Assembly (NCBI RefSeq): GCF_009936275.1
Contig: NZ_AP019797.1
Span: 673,501 to 737,500 of the forward strand
Length of the DNA: 64,000 bases
Reading direction: 5' to 3'
Origin: Rhodothermus marinus
GTDB taxonomy: Bacteria > Bacteroidota > Rhodothermia > Rhodothermales > Rhodothermaceae
How positions within the stretch are numbered: the first letter of the stretch is position 1; the number at the start of each line of letters is the position of its first letter. Both the position numbers and the translations under genes were made by a program. Of the stretch, positions 35,541 through 44,112 are shown in pieces. The notes beneath the pieces are model-generated. The model worked only from the letters and a program-made list of their open reading frames with translations, was not told where the DNA came from and did not search any database.

Positions 35541-37559
35541 ATGAAGATCTGCAGGCGGTCGCGATACACAGGGCTTCTGATCTTACTCGCGCTGCTGGCG
35601 TCGCCGGCCCGGGCGCAGCGGGCGACCGAGATCGTGCAGTGGCGCGCCCGTACGCAGCCCGAGCGTGTGGCGCCGGGCGACTCGCTCTGGCTCCGCCTGG
35701 AGGCGACGATCGCCGAGGGGTGGAAGGTCTATGCGCTCGACTCGCCGCCGCCCACGCGGGGCGTCCGGGTGCGTCTCGACACGCTCCCCGACCTCCGACA
35801 GGCCGGATCGCCACGCCAGCAGACGCCGCTGGAAAGCTACGATCCTTTCTTTGAGAAAGTCGTCCGCTATTTCCTGAACCGGGCCGCGCTGGCGGTGCCG
35901 CTGGTGGTGACGGCGGACGCCACGCCCGGCACGCGCACGCTGCGTGCCCGGGTGGCGTTTATGACCTGCAACGATCGGGTCTGCCTGCCGCCCACCGAAG
36001 TGCCGGTCGAAGCGACCGTACAGATCGACCCGCAGGCCACCTCCAAGACTGCGCCGCCACGTTTCGAGCCGGCCGTGCCGCCCATCGAGCCGGAGGCTGC
36101 ACCGCCGACGTCCGACGAGACCCCGGCTTTGACCGACGCCGCCGCGCAGGACCTGGTGCGGGCCCGTTCGGGCGGCCTCTGGGGCTTTTTGCTGCTGGCC
36201 GTAGGCGCCGGACTGGCCGCGCTGCTCACGCCCTGCGTCTTTCCCATGATTCCGCTGACCGTCTCGTTCTTCACGCGGCAGAGCGGCAGCCGCGCACAGG
36301 CCGTCCGCATGGCGCTCGTCTACGGTCTGGCCATCGTCGTGACCTTCACGGGACTGGGCGTGCTGACGGCCCTGCTCGTGGGCGCTTCCGGTGCACAGAC
36401 CATCGCGGCCAATCCCTGGGTCAACCTGTTCATCGGGCTGGTTTTCATCCTGTTTGCGCTGTCGTTGCTCGGACTCTACGAGCTGCGCCTGCCCTCCGGG
36501 CTCGTCAACTACTTCAACCGCCAGAGCCAGACGCACGGCGGCTACCTGGGCGTGCTCTTCATGGGGCTGACGCTCACGCTCGTATCGTTTTCCTGCACGG
36601 CCCCCTTTGTCGGCGGACTGCTGGCCGCTACGGCGCTGGGCGAGTGGGGCTATCCTGTGCTGGGCATGGTGGCCTTCAGCCTGACGTTCGCGACGCCGTT
36701 CGTGCTGTTTGCGCTGTTTCCGCGGGCGCTCGAAGCGCTGCCGCGATCGGGCGCCTGGATGCAGACGATCAAGGTGGTGCTGGGCTTCGTGGAGCTGGCC
36801 GCCGCGCTGAAGTTTCTCTCGAACGCCGATCTGGTCTGGGGCTGGGGGCTGCTTTCCCGGCCGCTGGTGATCGCGCTGGTCTCGGTGCTGTTTTTCCTGA
36901 CGGGCCTGTACCTGATCGGCAAGTTGCGACTGCCCCATGAGCCGCCCGTCGAGACCGTGGGCGTCGGGCGTCTACTGGTGGCCGTGCTGTTCTTCGGCCT
37001 GTCGCTCTACATGCTGCCCGGACTGCTGGGCGCGCCGCTGGGGAACCTGGACGCCTACCTGCCGCCGCGCCGTGCCACCGATGTGGGGCTGGTGGCGCTG
37101 CTTCAGGGAAGCGGAAACGGCGAAAATGGGGCAGAGATGAGCTGGCACGAAGACCCGGACGCCGCCTTTGCGGAAGCGCAGGCGACGGGCCGACCTGTGT
37201 TCATCGACTTTACAGGCTACACCTGCACGAATTGTCGCCAGATGGAGGCCACCGTCTTCCCGCATCCGGAAGTCGCAAAGCGGCTGCAGAACGACTTCGT
37301 GCGGCTCCGGCTCTATACCGACGATGCTTCGGTGGGGCCGGAGTGGCAGCGGTATCAGCTCCAGTTGACCGGTACGGTGGCTTTGCCGACCTACGCGATC
37401 GTGGCGCCGGAAGGCGGGCCGTTGCTGGCTCGACACACCGGGATGGCTTCGGTGGAAGAATTTTTGGCGTTTCTGGAAGAAGGAACCCGGGTTTTTCAGC
37501 AACGGCTGGCCCGGCAGCAACGCACGCAGACCGCCGAACCCACCGCCGCCCTGCGTTGA
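35541..37559 (+). CDS. dsbD: thiol:disulfide interchange protein DsbD
   Basis: This 672-residue protein has all three DsbD parts. After a signal peptide (LLILLALLASPARAQ), a periplasmic domain ends with FMTCNDRVCLPPTEV, the alpha-domain cysteine pair. A membrane domain of about eight helices carries one cysteine in LLTPCVFPMIPLTVSF and its partner in VSFSCTAPFVGGLL. A C-terminal thioredoxin domain has CTNC in FIDFTGYTCTNCRQME. It carries electrons from cytoplasmic thioredoxin to periplasmic proteins, including cytochrome c maturation partners. The start ATG lies 20 bases after the ribosomal terminator. The adjacent MFS gene follows after 9 bases, so they may be co-transcribed. Confidence 0.93.
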   Translation: MKICRRSRYTGLLILLALLASPARAQRATEIVQWRARTQPERVAPGDSLWLRLEATIAEGWKVYALDSPPPTRGVRVRLDTLPDLRQAGSPRQQTPLESYDPFFEKVVRYFLNRAALAVPLVVTADATPGTRTLRARVAFMTCNDRVCLPPTEVPVEATVQIDPQATSKTAPPRFEPAVPPIEPEAAPPTSDETPALTDAAAQDLVRARSGGLWGFLLLAVGAGLAALLTPCVFPMIPLTVSFFTRQSGSRAQAVRMALVYGLAIVVTFTGLGVLTALLVGASGAQTIAANPWVNLFIGLVFILFALSLLGLYELRLPSGLVNYFNRQSQTHGGYLGVLFMGLTLTLVSFSCTAPFVGGLLAATALGEWGYPVLGMVAFSLTFATPFVLFALFPRALEALPRSGAWMQTIKVVLGFVELAAALKFLSNADLVWGWGLLSRPLVIALVSVLFFLTGLYLIGKLRLPHEPPVETVGVGRLLVAVLFFGLSLYMLPGLLGAPLGNLDAYLPPRRATDVGLVALLQGSGNGENGAEMSWHEDPDAAFAEAQATGRPVFIDFTGYTCTNCRQMEATVFPHPEVAKRLQNDFVRLRLYTDDASVGPEWQRYQLQLTGTVALPTYAIVAPEGGPLLARHTGMASVEEFLAFLEEGTRVFQQRLARQQRTQTAEPTAALR

Positions 37560-37568
37560 CGTAGCATC

Positions 37569-38750
37569 ATGACACGTCCCGCCACGACGCCAACCACGCG
37601 ACGGGCCTTCTGGCTGATCGTGCTGTTCGGGCTGGTCAGCCTGCTGGCTGATCTCACCTACGAGAGCGCCCGGAGCCTGATCGGTCCCTACCTGGGCTGG
37701 CTGGGCGCCTCGGCCACGGCGGTGGGCGTGGTGGCCGGTGCAGGTGAGCTGGTGGGCTACGGGCTGCGGCTTGTCAGCGGCTATCTGAGCGACCGGACGC
37801 GCCGCTACTGGACGCTTACGCTGCTGGGCTATGCGGTGAACCTGCTGGCCGTGCCGGCGCTGGCGCTGGTCGGTCGCTGGGAGGTGGCGGCCGCGCTGAT
37901 CATTGCCGAACGCGCCGGCAAGGCGCTGCGCACCCCGGCGCGCGACGTGCTGCTCTCGCACGCCACAGCCCAGATAGGCCACGGCCGGGGATTCGGACTG
38001 CACGAAGCGCTCGATCAGATCGGGGCCGTGGCCGGACCGCTCCTGATGGCCGGTGTGCTGCTGCAGGGCGGCGACTACCGGACGGCCTTCGCGCTGCTGC
38101 TGGTGCCGGCGCTGCTCGCGCTGGGACTGCTCGGCGTGGCCCGGCTACGCTACCCGCGACCGCAGGAGCTGGAAGCAACCCCCACGGTGGCTCCGGCGGA
38201 TCGGACGTTTCCACGCACGTTCTGGATCTACCTGATCGGAGCCGGCCTGCTGGCCGCCGGATACGCAGACTTTCCGCTGATCGCCTATCACTTCCGGGAG
38301 GCCGGCGTATTGCCCGAAGCCTGGATTCCCCTGAGCTATGCGCTGGCGATGGGCGTCGATGCAGGAGCGGCCCTGCTGCTGGGGCGCTGGTTCGACCGCT
38401 TCGGCCCGATCACGCTGGCGCTGGCCGTGGCGCTGACGTCCGCCTTCGCACCGCTGGTGTTTCTGGGAGGCGCGGCGGCCGCCTGGACGGGTATGGCGCT
38501 CTGGGGCGTGGGCATGGGCGCGCAGGAGTCCATCCTGCGGGCCACGCTGGCCCGGATGATCGCGCCGGAACGGCGGGGTACCGCCTTCGGACTGTTTCAC
38601 GCGGTCTTCGGCGTGTGCTGGTTTGCGGGGAGCGCGCTGCTGGGCGTGCTCTACGACATCTCGATTCCGGCGCTGGTCGGGGTGGCCGTGACGCTGCAGG
38701 TGCTGGCCGCGCTGGTTCTGGGCTGGATGAGTCGTCAGCCGAAGCGATAG
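37569..38750 (+). CDS. MFS transporter
   Basis: The 393-residue protein has 12 predicted membrane segments in two halves. MFS text includes the loop motif GYLSDRTRRYWTLTLLGYAV between helices 2 and 3 (the GxxxDRxGRR-like pattern). ERAGKALRTPARDVLLSHA and GFGLHEALDQIGAVAGPLLM in the first half are typical of a subgroup of bacterial MFS proteins of unknown substrate. AFGLFHAVFGVCWFAGSALL closes the second half. It follows dsbD by 9 bases. Its 3' end overlaps the convergent permease gene by 16 bases. The substrate cannot be inferred. Confidence 0.85.
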   Translation: MTRPATTPTTRRAFWLIVLFGLVSLLADLTYESARSLIGPYLGWLGASATAVGVVAGAGELVGYGLRLVSGYLSDRTRRYWTLTLLGYAVNLLAVPALALVGRWEVAAALIIAERAGKALRTPARDVLLSHATAQIGHGRGFGLHEALDQIGAVAGPLLMAGVLLQGGDYRTAFALLLVPALLALGLLGVARLRYPRPQELEATPTVAPADRTFPRTFWIYLIGAGLLAAGYADFPLIAYHFREAGVLPEAWIPLSYALAMGVDAGAALLLGRWFDRFGPITLALAVALTSAFAPLVFLGGAAAAWTGMALWGVGMGAQESILRATLARMIAPERRGTAFGLFHAVFGVCWFAGSALLGVLYDISIPALVGVAVTLQVLAALVLGWMSRQPKR

Positions 38751-39757
38751 TGGCTGCGGCGCAGCAGCATCAGAAAGAACGGCACGCCACAGAGGGCGGT
38801 GACGACGCCCACCGGTAGTTCGGTGCCGGGAAGCAGCAGGCGGGCGACCAGATCGGCCCAGATCAGAAAGGCGGCGCCCAGCAGGAAGCTCAGCGGCACC
38901 ACCCGCCGGTGCGGCACGCCCGTCAGGGCGCGGACGGCATGCGGAATGATCAGCCCGACGAAGCCGATCGTTCCGGAAAACGCCACGAGCGTACCGGTGA
39001 CCAGTGCCGAGATCAGGATCAGCAGGCGTTTGGCCAGTTCGACAGGGATGCCGAGCTGGGCGGCCGGCTCCTCGCCCAGCAGCAGCAGGTCCATAGGCCG
39101 CGTGAGCGCCAGCATGCCGAGCAGCCCCAGCAGCGTGGCCAGAGCGGGCAACGGTAGCAGCGACCAGCGGGCCCCGCTGAACGAACCCATCAGCCAGAAC
39201 AGTACGGCGCGGAGCTTGTCGGGACTGGGCGAGGCGAACGTGACGAACGACGTGATCGAAGCCATGAGCGCCGAGATCGCCACGCCGCCCAGCAGCAGCC
39301 GTGTGACCGAAAGCACACCGTTCTGTCGCGCCACGAGATAGACGAGCGTCAGCGCCAGCAGGGCGCCCAGAAAAGCCGCCAGCGGCATCGAGAGCGTGCG
39401 CGACAGCAGCGGTGGGAGAAAGCCCAGGTAGAACAGCGAAGCGCCGGCACTGGCCCCGCTCGAAAGCCCCAGAATGTAGGGCTCGGCCAGCGGGTTGCGC
39501 ACCAGCGTCTGCATGGCCACGCCCACGATGGCCAGCCCGCCACCGGTCAGCAGGGCCATCAGCACGCGGGGCAGCCGGAGTTGCCAGACGATCCGTTCGG
39601 CCACCGGATCGACCGCCGCGCCGGTCATGCGTCCGAGCAGCACGCGCACCACCACGTCCGGCGCCAGCGAGACGCTTCCGAGCGCAACCCCGGCCACCAC
39701 CGAGGCGAGCAGTAGCCCGAGCAGCCAGCAGCTCAGCGTGAGCGGACGCAGCCTCAT
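38735..39757 (-). CDS. FecCD/BtuC-family ABC transporter permease
   Basis: This 340-residue permease has about ten membrane helices and the motifs of iron-siderophore and cobalamin permeases. Examples are RLPRVLMALLTGGGLAIVGVAMQTLVRNPLAEPYILGLS (the family ALxGxxLxxxGxxxQxxxRNPLAxPxxLGxS stretch, split here) and GTIGFVGLIIPHAVRALTGVPHR, which contacts the ATPase. Its start overlaps the substrate-binding protein gene (39754-39757). No ATPase gene follows: the 3' end meets the convergent MFS gene. The substrate is either an iron chelate or a corrinoid. Confidence 0.88.
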   Translation of the reverse strand: MRLRPLTLSCWLLGLLLASVVAGVALGSVSLAPDVVVRVLLGRMTGAAVDPVAERIVWQLRLPRVLMALLTGGGLAIVGVAMQTLVRNPLAEPYILGLSSGASAGASLFYLGFLPPLLSRTLSMPLAAFLGALLALTLVYLVARQNGVLSVTRLLLGGVAISALMASITSFVTFASPSPDKLRAVLFWLMGSFSGARWSLLPLPALATLLGLLGMLALTRPMDLLLLGEEPAAQLGIPVELAKRLLILISALVTGTLVAFSGTIGFVGLIIPHAVRALTGVPHRRVVPLSFLLGAAFLIWADLVARLLLPGTELPVGVVTALCGVPFFLMLLRRSHYRFG

Positions 39758-40665
39758 GGCGACAGCTTGCGGGCCAGCTCCGGGTGCAGGCAGTGCAGCA
39801 GGGCCTCCAGACCGGCCACCAGGCGCGGACCGGGCCGCAGGATCAGCGAGGGTTCGACGCCACAGATGCGCCGGTTGCGAACGGCCGGCAGCAGGTCCCA
39901 GGACGGGTGGTGCCGGAGCAGCCGGGCCGGGTCATAGTCGGCGCCGGCCGTCACGACGATCACCTCGGGCTGAAGCTGCAGCACCAGCTCGTCGCTCAGC
40001 ACCGGGGCCGGATTGGACAGCGAGTCCGTCAGGCTTTTGCCTCCGGCCCGCGCCACCAGGTCGTGTACGTAGCTACCCTGACCGAAGGCGTAGAGCGTTT
40101 CGTCACTGATCAGCACCAGCACGGTGGGGCGGTGGCGCAGCGTATCGACGGCCGCCGCCAGCTTCGCCAGACGTGCCCGTAGCGAATCGACGGTGCGACG
40201 GGCGGCTGCTTCGGTGCCCAGCAATTTTCCGGTGGTCAGGATCGCTTCCAGCACGTCCTCCAGCGAATGGTATGAGAAGAAATACACGGGAAGACCGAGC
40301 GCCTCGAAGGTGGCCGCATCGCGCGGATTGTTCACCTGATCGGTGGCCAGCACCAGGTCCGGTTGCAGGGCGACGATCGCCTCGAAGTTGACCGGCAGCG
40401 CACCGAAGCGCGGCAACGTATCGACGGCCGGCGGATAATCGTCGGCCGTGGTGACGCCCACCAGCTTGGGCCCGGCCCCGGCGGCAAAGACAATCTCGGT
40501 CAGGCTCGGTGCCAGCGTCACGACGCGCTCCGGCACGTGCGGCAGTGTGATCGTGCGGCCCAGATCGTCGGTAACCGTCAGCGCACCGCTGGCAGGCCCG
40601 GACGCCTGCTGGCAGGCGCCGAGCCCCAGCAACAACAGCAGCAGGAGCAACCGGACAGGCTTCAT
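39754..40665 (-). CDS. BtuF-like substrate-binding lipoprotein
   Basis: This 303-residue protein begins with a lipoprotein signal, LLLLLLLLGLGACQQ, with the cysteine near residue 18. The helical-backbone binding protein fold follows: VTDDLGRTITLPHVPERVVTLAPSLTEIVFA, LVGVTTADDYP, RFGALPVNFEAIVALQPDLV, and a later VIVVTAGADYD. This is close to the BtuF and iron-chelate group. It is the first gene of a two-gene minus operon with the permease. The start at 40665 gives MKPVRLL and a good signal; nine upstream residues are possible. I see no cobalamin riboswitch upstream, so a corrinoid substrate is not proven. Confidence 0.85.
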   Translation of the reverse strand: MKPVRLLLLLLLLGLGACQQASGPASGALTVTDDLGRTITLPHVPERVVTLAPSLTEIVFAAGAGPKLVGVTTADDYPPAVDTLPRFGALPVNFEAIVALQPDLVLATDQVNNPRDAATFEALGLPVYFFSYHSLEDVLEAILTTGKLLGTEAAARRTVDSLRARLAKLAAAVDTLRHRPTVLVLISDETLYAFGQGSYVHDLVARAGGKSLTDSLSNPAPVLSDELVLQLQPEVIVVTAGADYDPARLLRHHPSWDLLPAVRNRRICGVEPSLILRPGPRLVAGLEALLHCLHPELARKLSP

Positions 40666-40958
40666 CTTTTTGAAGGCTGGCGTGCAGGTCATCTAAAATA
40701 GAGACGGCTCGTGAAAACAGCCCGAATTCCCGGAGAGTTTCGTTTTTACTTTGCATCGAAGAAGCACACACCGAATGCCCCTTCTTTTTTACAAAACGAA
40801 GTAAAATCCGAAGAAAGCGGAAAAAGGCACGTTCAGGGGCAGCCGCAAATTTTCCGAACGGAATCGCTTGAGTTCGAAACTACTCGGCCGATACTAAAGA
40901 GGAGCTCGGCAAAAGCAAGTAGAGGCGACGGAATTTACCAATCTACACCCCCCGCGCT
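40666..40958. other. AT-richer intergenic region between divergent genes
   Basis: These 293 bases separate the btuF-like gene (minus) from the NtrC-type regulator (plus). The region is clearly less GC-rich than its neighbours, with several A and T runs. A minus-strand TATTTTAG (40693-40700) and a plus-strand TACTTTG (40747-40753) resemble -7 elements but lack well-spaced partners. An open frame crosses part of it and continues out of frame into the regulator, but its sequence looks like chance. No RNA gene or riboswitch is recognised. Confidence 0.5.
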
Positions 40959-42356
40959 ATGTCGAAGGCCTGTGTGTTTGTGGTGGATGACGAGCCCAAG
41001 CTGGGCGAGCTGTTTGCCAACGTGCTCCGGCGGGACGGTTACGAGGTGCATGCCTTCGTGCATCCCCAGGCAATGCTGGAAGCCATCGAAGACGGGCAGC
41101 AGCCCGACGTGGTGCTGGCCGATCTGATGATGCCGGAGATCAACGGCATCGAATTGCTGGAACGGCTTCGCAAACGTCGGCTTCACGTGCCGGTCATTAT
41201 CATGACGGCGCATTCGTCGGTGCAGACGGCCGTCGAGGCCATGCGCCGGGGTGCCTTTCACTATCTGCAGAAGCCGGTCAATCTGGAAGAAATGCGCATG
41301 CTGCTCAAGAAGGCCATCGGCCGGAATGAGCGCACGTCGGTTTCACAGCCCTCGCCGCAGGGGGAAGCGGCCGCCTATCCGATCGAAGGCATTCTGGGCG
41401 ACAGCGAGCCGATTCGTCGGGTGCGCCAGACCATCGAGATGCTCCGGGACGTGCCGGGTACGATCGTACTGATCCGGGGCGAAACCGGCACCGGCAAAAA
41501 CCTGGTGGCCCGCACCATTCACGCCAACTCCTGCTACAGCAGCGGGCGTTTTGTGGAGATCAACTGTGCGGCGCTGCCCGACAACCTGCTGGAGGCCGAA
41601 CTGTTCGGCTATGAAAAAGGCGCCTTCACCGATGCACGCACCTCCAAGCCGGGTCTGCTCGAAGTGGCCGACGGGGGGACCGTCTTTCTGGACGAGATCG
41701 ACTCGATGAGTCTGGCGCTGCAGGCCAAATTGCTTTCGTTTCTGGAAAGCCGGACGTTCCGGCGTCTGGGCGGTATCGACGACATTCAGGTCAACGTGCG
41801 TATTCTGTGCGCCACCAACGTCAACCTGGAGCAGCTGGTGGCCGAGCGGAAGTTCCGGCAGGACCTCTTCTACCGGATCAACGTGGTCAATATCTACCTG
41901 CCGGCGCTGCGGGAGATGGGCCGCGACGTGCTTCTGATCGCCCGGCATTTCATCGAGCAGTTCAACAGAGAACTGGGCCGGCAGGTGAAGGGCCTGACGC
42001 CCGAAGCGGAAAAGAAGCTGCTGGACTATCACTGGCCCGGCAACGTGCGTGAGCTGCGCAACGTGCTCGAACGGGCCATGATTTTCAACAGAAAGGAGTG
42101 GATCGACGCCGACGATCTGCACCTGCTGCCTGCTACTGCGTCTTCCAACGGAGTGGCCCTGCCGCCTTCCAACGGTGTGTTCTACTTCCCCAGCGGGAGC
42201 ACGCTGGAAGAGCTGGAAAAAGCCTATATCCTGCACACGCTCAAGCACTACAAGGCCAGCTTCACCGAAGCCGCCCGCATGCTGGGCATTTCCAAAAAGA
42301 CGCTCTGGGAGAAGCGCAAACGCTACAATCTGGATCGCGAGCTGGCGCGCTCCTGA
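40959..42356 (+). CDS. NtrC-family sigma-54-type response regulator
   Basis: The 465-residue regulator has a receiver with D10-D11, phosphoacceptor D55 (VVLADLMMPEING) and Lys105 in YLQKPVN. The AAA+ domain has Walker A GETGTGKN near residue 175-181, GAFTDA at 221-226, Walker B VFLDEID and the arginine-finger region FRQDLFYRINVVNIYLPAL. The C-terminal helix-turn-helix is FTEAARMLGISKKTLWEKRK. Such proteins activate RNA polymerase with sigma-54, contacting it through the GAFTGA loop; here the fifth residue is Asp, a known variant. No histidine kinase is adjacent. Targets are unknown; the antiporter downstream starts 36-54 bases later on the same strand. Confidence 0.92.
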   Translation: MSKACVFVVDDEPKLGELFANVLRRDGYEVHAFVHPQAMLEAIEDGQQPDVVLADLMMPEINGIELLERLRKRRLHVPVIIMTAHSSVQTAVEAMRRGAFHYLQKPVNLEEMRMLLKKAIGRNERTSVSQPSPQGEAAAYPIEGILGDSEPIRRVRQTIEMLRDVPGTIVLIRGETGTGKNLVARTIHANSCYSSGRFVEINCAALPDNLLEAELFGYEKGAFTDARTSKPGLLEVADGGTVFLDEIDSMSLALQAKLLSFLESRTFRRLGGIDDIQVNVRILCATNVNLEQLVAERKFRQDLFYRINVVNIYLPALREMGRDVLLIARHFIEQFNRELGRQVKGLTPEAEKKLLDYHWPGNVRELRNVLERAMIFNRKEWIDADDLHLLPATASSNGVALPPSNGVFYFPSGSTLEELEKAYILHTLKHYKASFTEAARMLGISKKTLWEKRKRYNLDRELARS

Positions 42357-42410
42357 GGCACAAACGCTGAGCAGCGGCGTTGGCGATGCCAAATGTTCGG
42401 GCATGGATCG

Positions 42411-43355
42411 ATGGGCGACGCGCTGCTCTGGATCGTCCTGGGTCTGGGAGGGCTCTATCTCGGGGCGGAGGGGCTGGTGCGGGGAAGTGCGGCACTGGCC
42501 CTTCGGCTGGGCGTCTCGCCGCTGGTCATCGGGCTGACGATCGTGGCCTGGGGGACCAGTAGTCCGGAAATTGTCGTGAGTGTGCAGGCCGCGCTGAGGG
42601 GAAGTGCGGATGTGGCTGTGGGCAATGTGGTGGGGTCCAACATCTGCAACATTGCACTGATTCTCGGTCTGGCGTCGGTCTTGCAGCCGCTCAGGGTACA
42701 GGCGCGTCTGCTCCGGCTGGACGTACCGCTGCTGATCGGGGTTTCGCTGCTGAGCGGAGGGCTGCTGTGGGATGGGCGGCTGGGATGGCAGGGCGGGGTG
42801 TTGTTGCTGGGACTGCTGGGTTGTTACACGGGGCTCAACTTCTACCTGAGTCGCAAAGAAAGCCCGGAACTGTTGCAGGAGGGGACCGCCACCCTGCCGC
42901 ATCCGTTGCGTCATCCGTGGATCGAAGGTGCGATCGTTGTGCTCGGACTGGGGTTACTGGTGGTGGGCGGGCACTGGTTTCTGGAAGGAGCGGTAACGCT
43001 CGCTCGCTGGCTGGGATTGTCGGAGGCCTTTATTGGCTTGAGCGTGGTGGCGGTGGGTACGAGCTTGCCGGAACTGGCTACCTCGGTGGTGGCCGCGCTG
43101 CGCCGCGAAGCCGATATTGCCGTGGGGAATGTGGTGGGTTCCAATCTGTTCAATCTACTGGCCATTCTGGGACTTTCGGCCGTGGTGCGTCCGCTGCAGA
43201 CCACGGACGTGCAGCATCTGGACCTGCTGGTCATGAACGCACTGACCTGGGTCCTGCTGCCGCTGATGTGGAGTGGCCACCGCATCCATCGAGGTGAAGG
43301 CCTGTTGTTGCTGGGTCTGTACGGCGCCTATCTGTTGGGGCGGGCAGCGCTTTAA
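42411..43355 (+). CDS. calcium/cation antiporter (CaCA family)
   Basis: This 314-residue protein has two homologous halves, each with an alpha repeat: GLTIVAWGTSSPEIVVSVQAAL followed by AVGNVVGSNICNIALILGL, and GLSVVAVGTSLPELATSVVA followed by AVGNVVGSNLFNLLAILGLS. The glutamates in SSPE and SLPE are the ion-binding residues of the YrbG and NCX family. It exchanges calcium for sodium or protons across the inner membrane. An ATG at 42393 would add six residues; neither start has a convincing ribosome site. It lies just downstream of the NtrC-type regulator. Confidence 0.9.
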   Translation: MGDALLWIVLGLGGLYLGAEGLVRGSAALALRLGVSPLVIGLTIVAWGTSSPEIVVSVQAALRGSADVAVGNVVGSNICNIALILGLASVLQPLRVQARLLRLDVPLLIGVSLLSGGLLWDGRLGWQGGVLLLGLLGCYTGLNFYLSRKESPELLQEGTATLPHPLRHPWIEGAIVVLGLGLLVVGGHWFLEGAVTLARWLGLSEAFIGLSVVAVGTSLPELATSVVAALRREADIAVGNVVGSNLFNLLAILGLSAVVRPLQTTDVQHLDLLVMNALTWVLLPLMWSGHRIHRGEGLLLLGLYGAYLLGRAAL

Positions 43356-43356
43356 G

Positions 43357-43391
43357 CCACTTTTAATCGATCCAAGCTCCACTTTTAATCG
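43357..43391 (+). repeat. two direct repeats, 22-base period
   Basis: CCACTTTTAATCG occurs at 43357-43369 and again at 43379-43391. The 22-base period is close to two helical turns, so both copies face the same side of DNA, as in operator pairs. They lie 115-150 bases before the lipoprotein gene that opens the L,D-transpeptidase cluster. Confidence 0.55.
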
Positions 43392-43505
43392 CACATAGAA
43401 AGAAGCGGCGGCCGACCTGGCGTATAAAGCGCCGCGTTTGGATGATGGCGGTTGGCGTCATCGTCGGCGTAAGGCTCACCCGATAAACCAACCAGGAGGC
43501 AGCGT

Positions 43506-44111
43506 ATGAAGACGCGTTGGACATGGGGCGGACTGCTGGCTATCGGCCTGTTATGGGCGGGCTGTGCCAGTGCCCCGAACGAACAACTTGAAGCGGCGCA
43601 GCGTGCGCTTCAGGCCGCAGACAGTGCCGAAGCGGACGTTTATGTGGCCGATCTCTACCGGGCTGCGCAGGATTCACTGGCTGCGGCCCAGGCCGAAATT
43701 GAGGCGCAGAATGCCCGCTTCGCACTGGCCCGGGACTACAAGCGGGCCGAGCAACTCCTGCAGTTTGTAACGGAGACGGCGCAGCAGGCGACCCAGCAGG
43801 TCGCCGAACGCAAGGAGGCGCTCCGGGCAGAGACCGAGGCGCTCATTGCCGAGGCGCGTCAGGCGCTGATGCAGACGCATGAGCTGCTGGGACGGGCGCC
43901 GCGTGGCAAAGAGGGCGCCATCGCGCTGGTGTCGATCCGGGAAGATGCCACCAGCGTGGAAGGCCTGCTGAACGAAGCCGCGGCGGCGCTGGAGCGCGGT
44001 GACGTTTTCCAGGCGCATCAGCTGGCGCAGCAAGCCCGCGATCGTGCCGCCGGCCTGGTCAACGAACTGAATGAGGCCATTGCCAAGACGCGTCCGGGAC
44101 AGGGAAGCTGA
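43506..44111 (+). CDS. DUF4398-like coiled-coil lipoprotein
   Basis: This 201-residue protein has a lipoprotein signal with LLWAGCAS and the lipidated Cys20. The rest is almost entirely helical and rich in Ala, Glu and Gln, for example APNEQLEAAQRALQAADSAE, YKRAEQLLQFVTETAQQATQ and EAAAALERGDVFQAHQLAQQ. This matches the general pattern of DUF4398 proteins, which have TPR-like or coiled helices. A strong AGGAGG site precedes the ATG. It sits directly before a membrane-anchored L,D-transpeptidase with a 1-base gap, so a joint role at the peptidoglycan or outer membrane is likely but not proven. Confidence 0.75.
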   Translation: MKTRWTWGGLLAIGLLWAGCASAPNEQLEAAQRALQAADSAEADVYVADLYRAAQDSLAAAQAEIEAQNARFALARDYKRAEQLLQFVTETAQQATQQVAERKEALRAETEALIAEARQALMQTHELLGRAPRGKEGAIALVSIREDATSVEGLLNEAAAALERGDVFQAHQLAQQARDRAAGLVNELNEAIAKTRPGQGS

Positions 44112-44112
44112 C

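Noticed and set aside
40832-40846. GGCAC...GGGGC, considered as a sigma-54 promoter
   Set aside because: The spacing between GG and GC is 11 bases, not 10, and the TTGCA element is missing.
40666-40958. Cobalamin riboswitch upstream of the btuF-like gene
   Set aside because: I found no recognisable B12 box or surrounding stems on the minus strand.
40711-41127. A 138-codon plus-strand frame in the intergenic region running into the regulator gene
   Set aside because: It continues out of frame over a certain gene and ends in Trp/Cys/Ser-rich text typical of a wrong frame.
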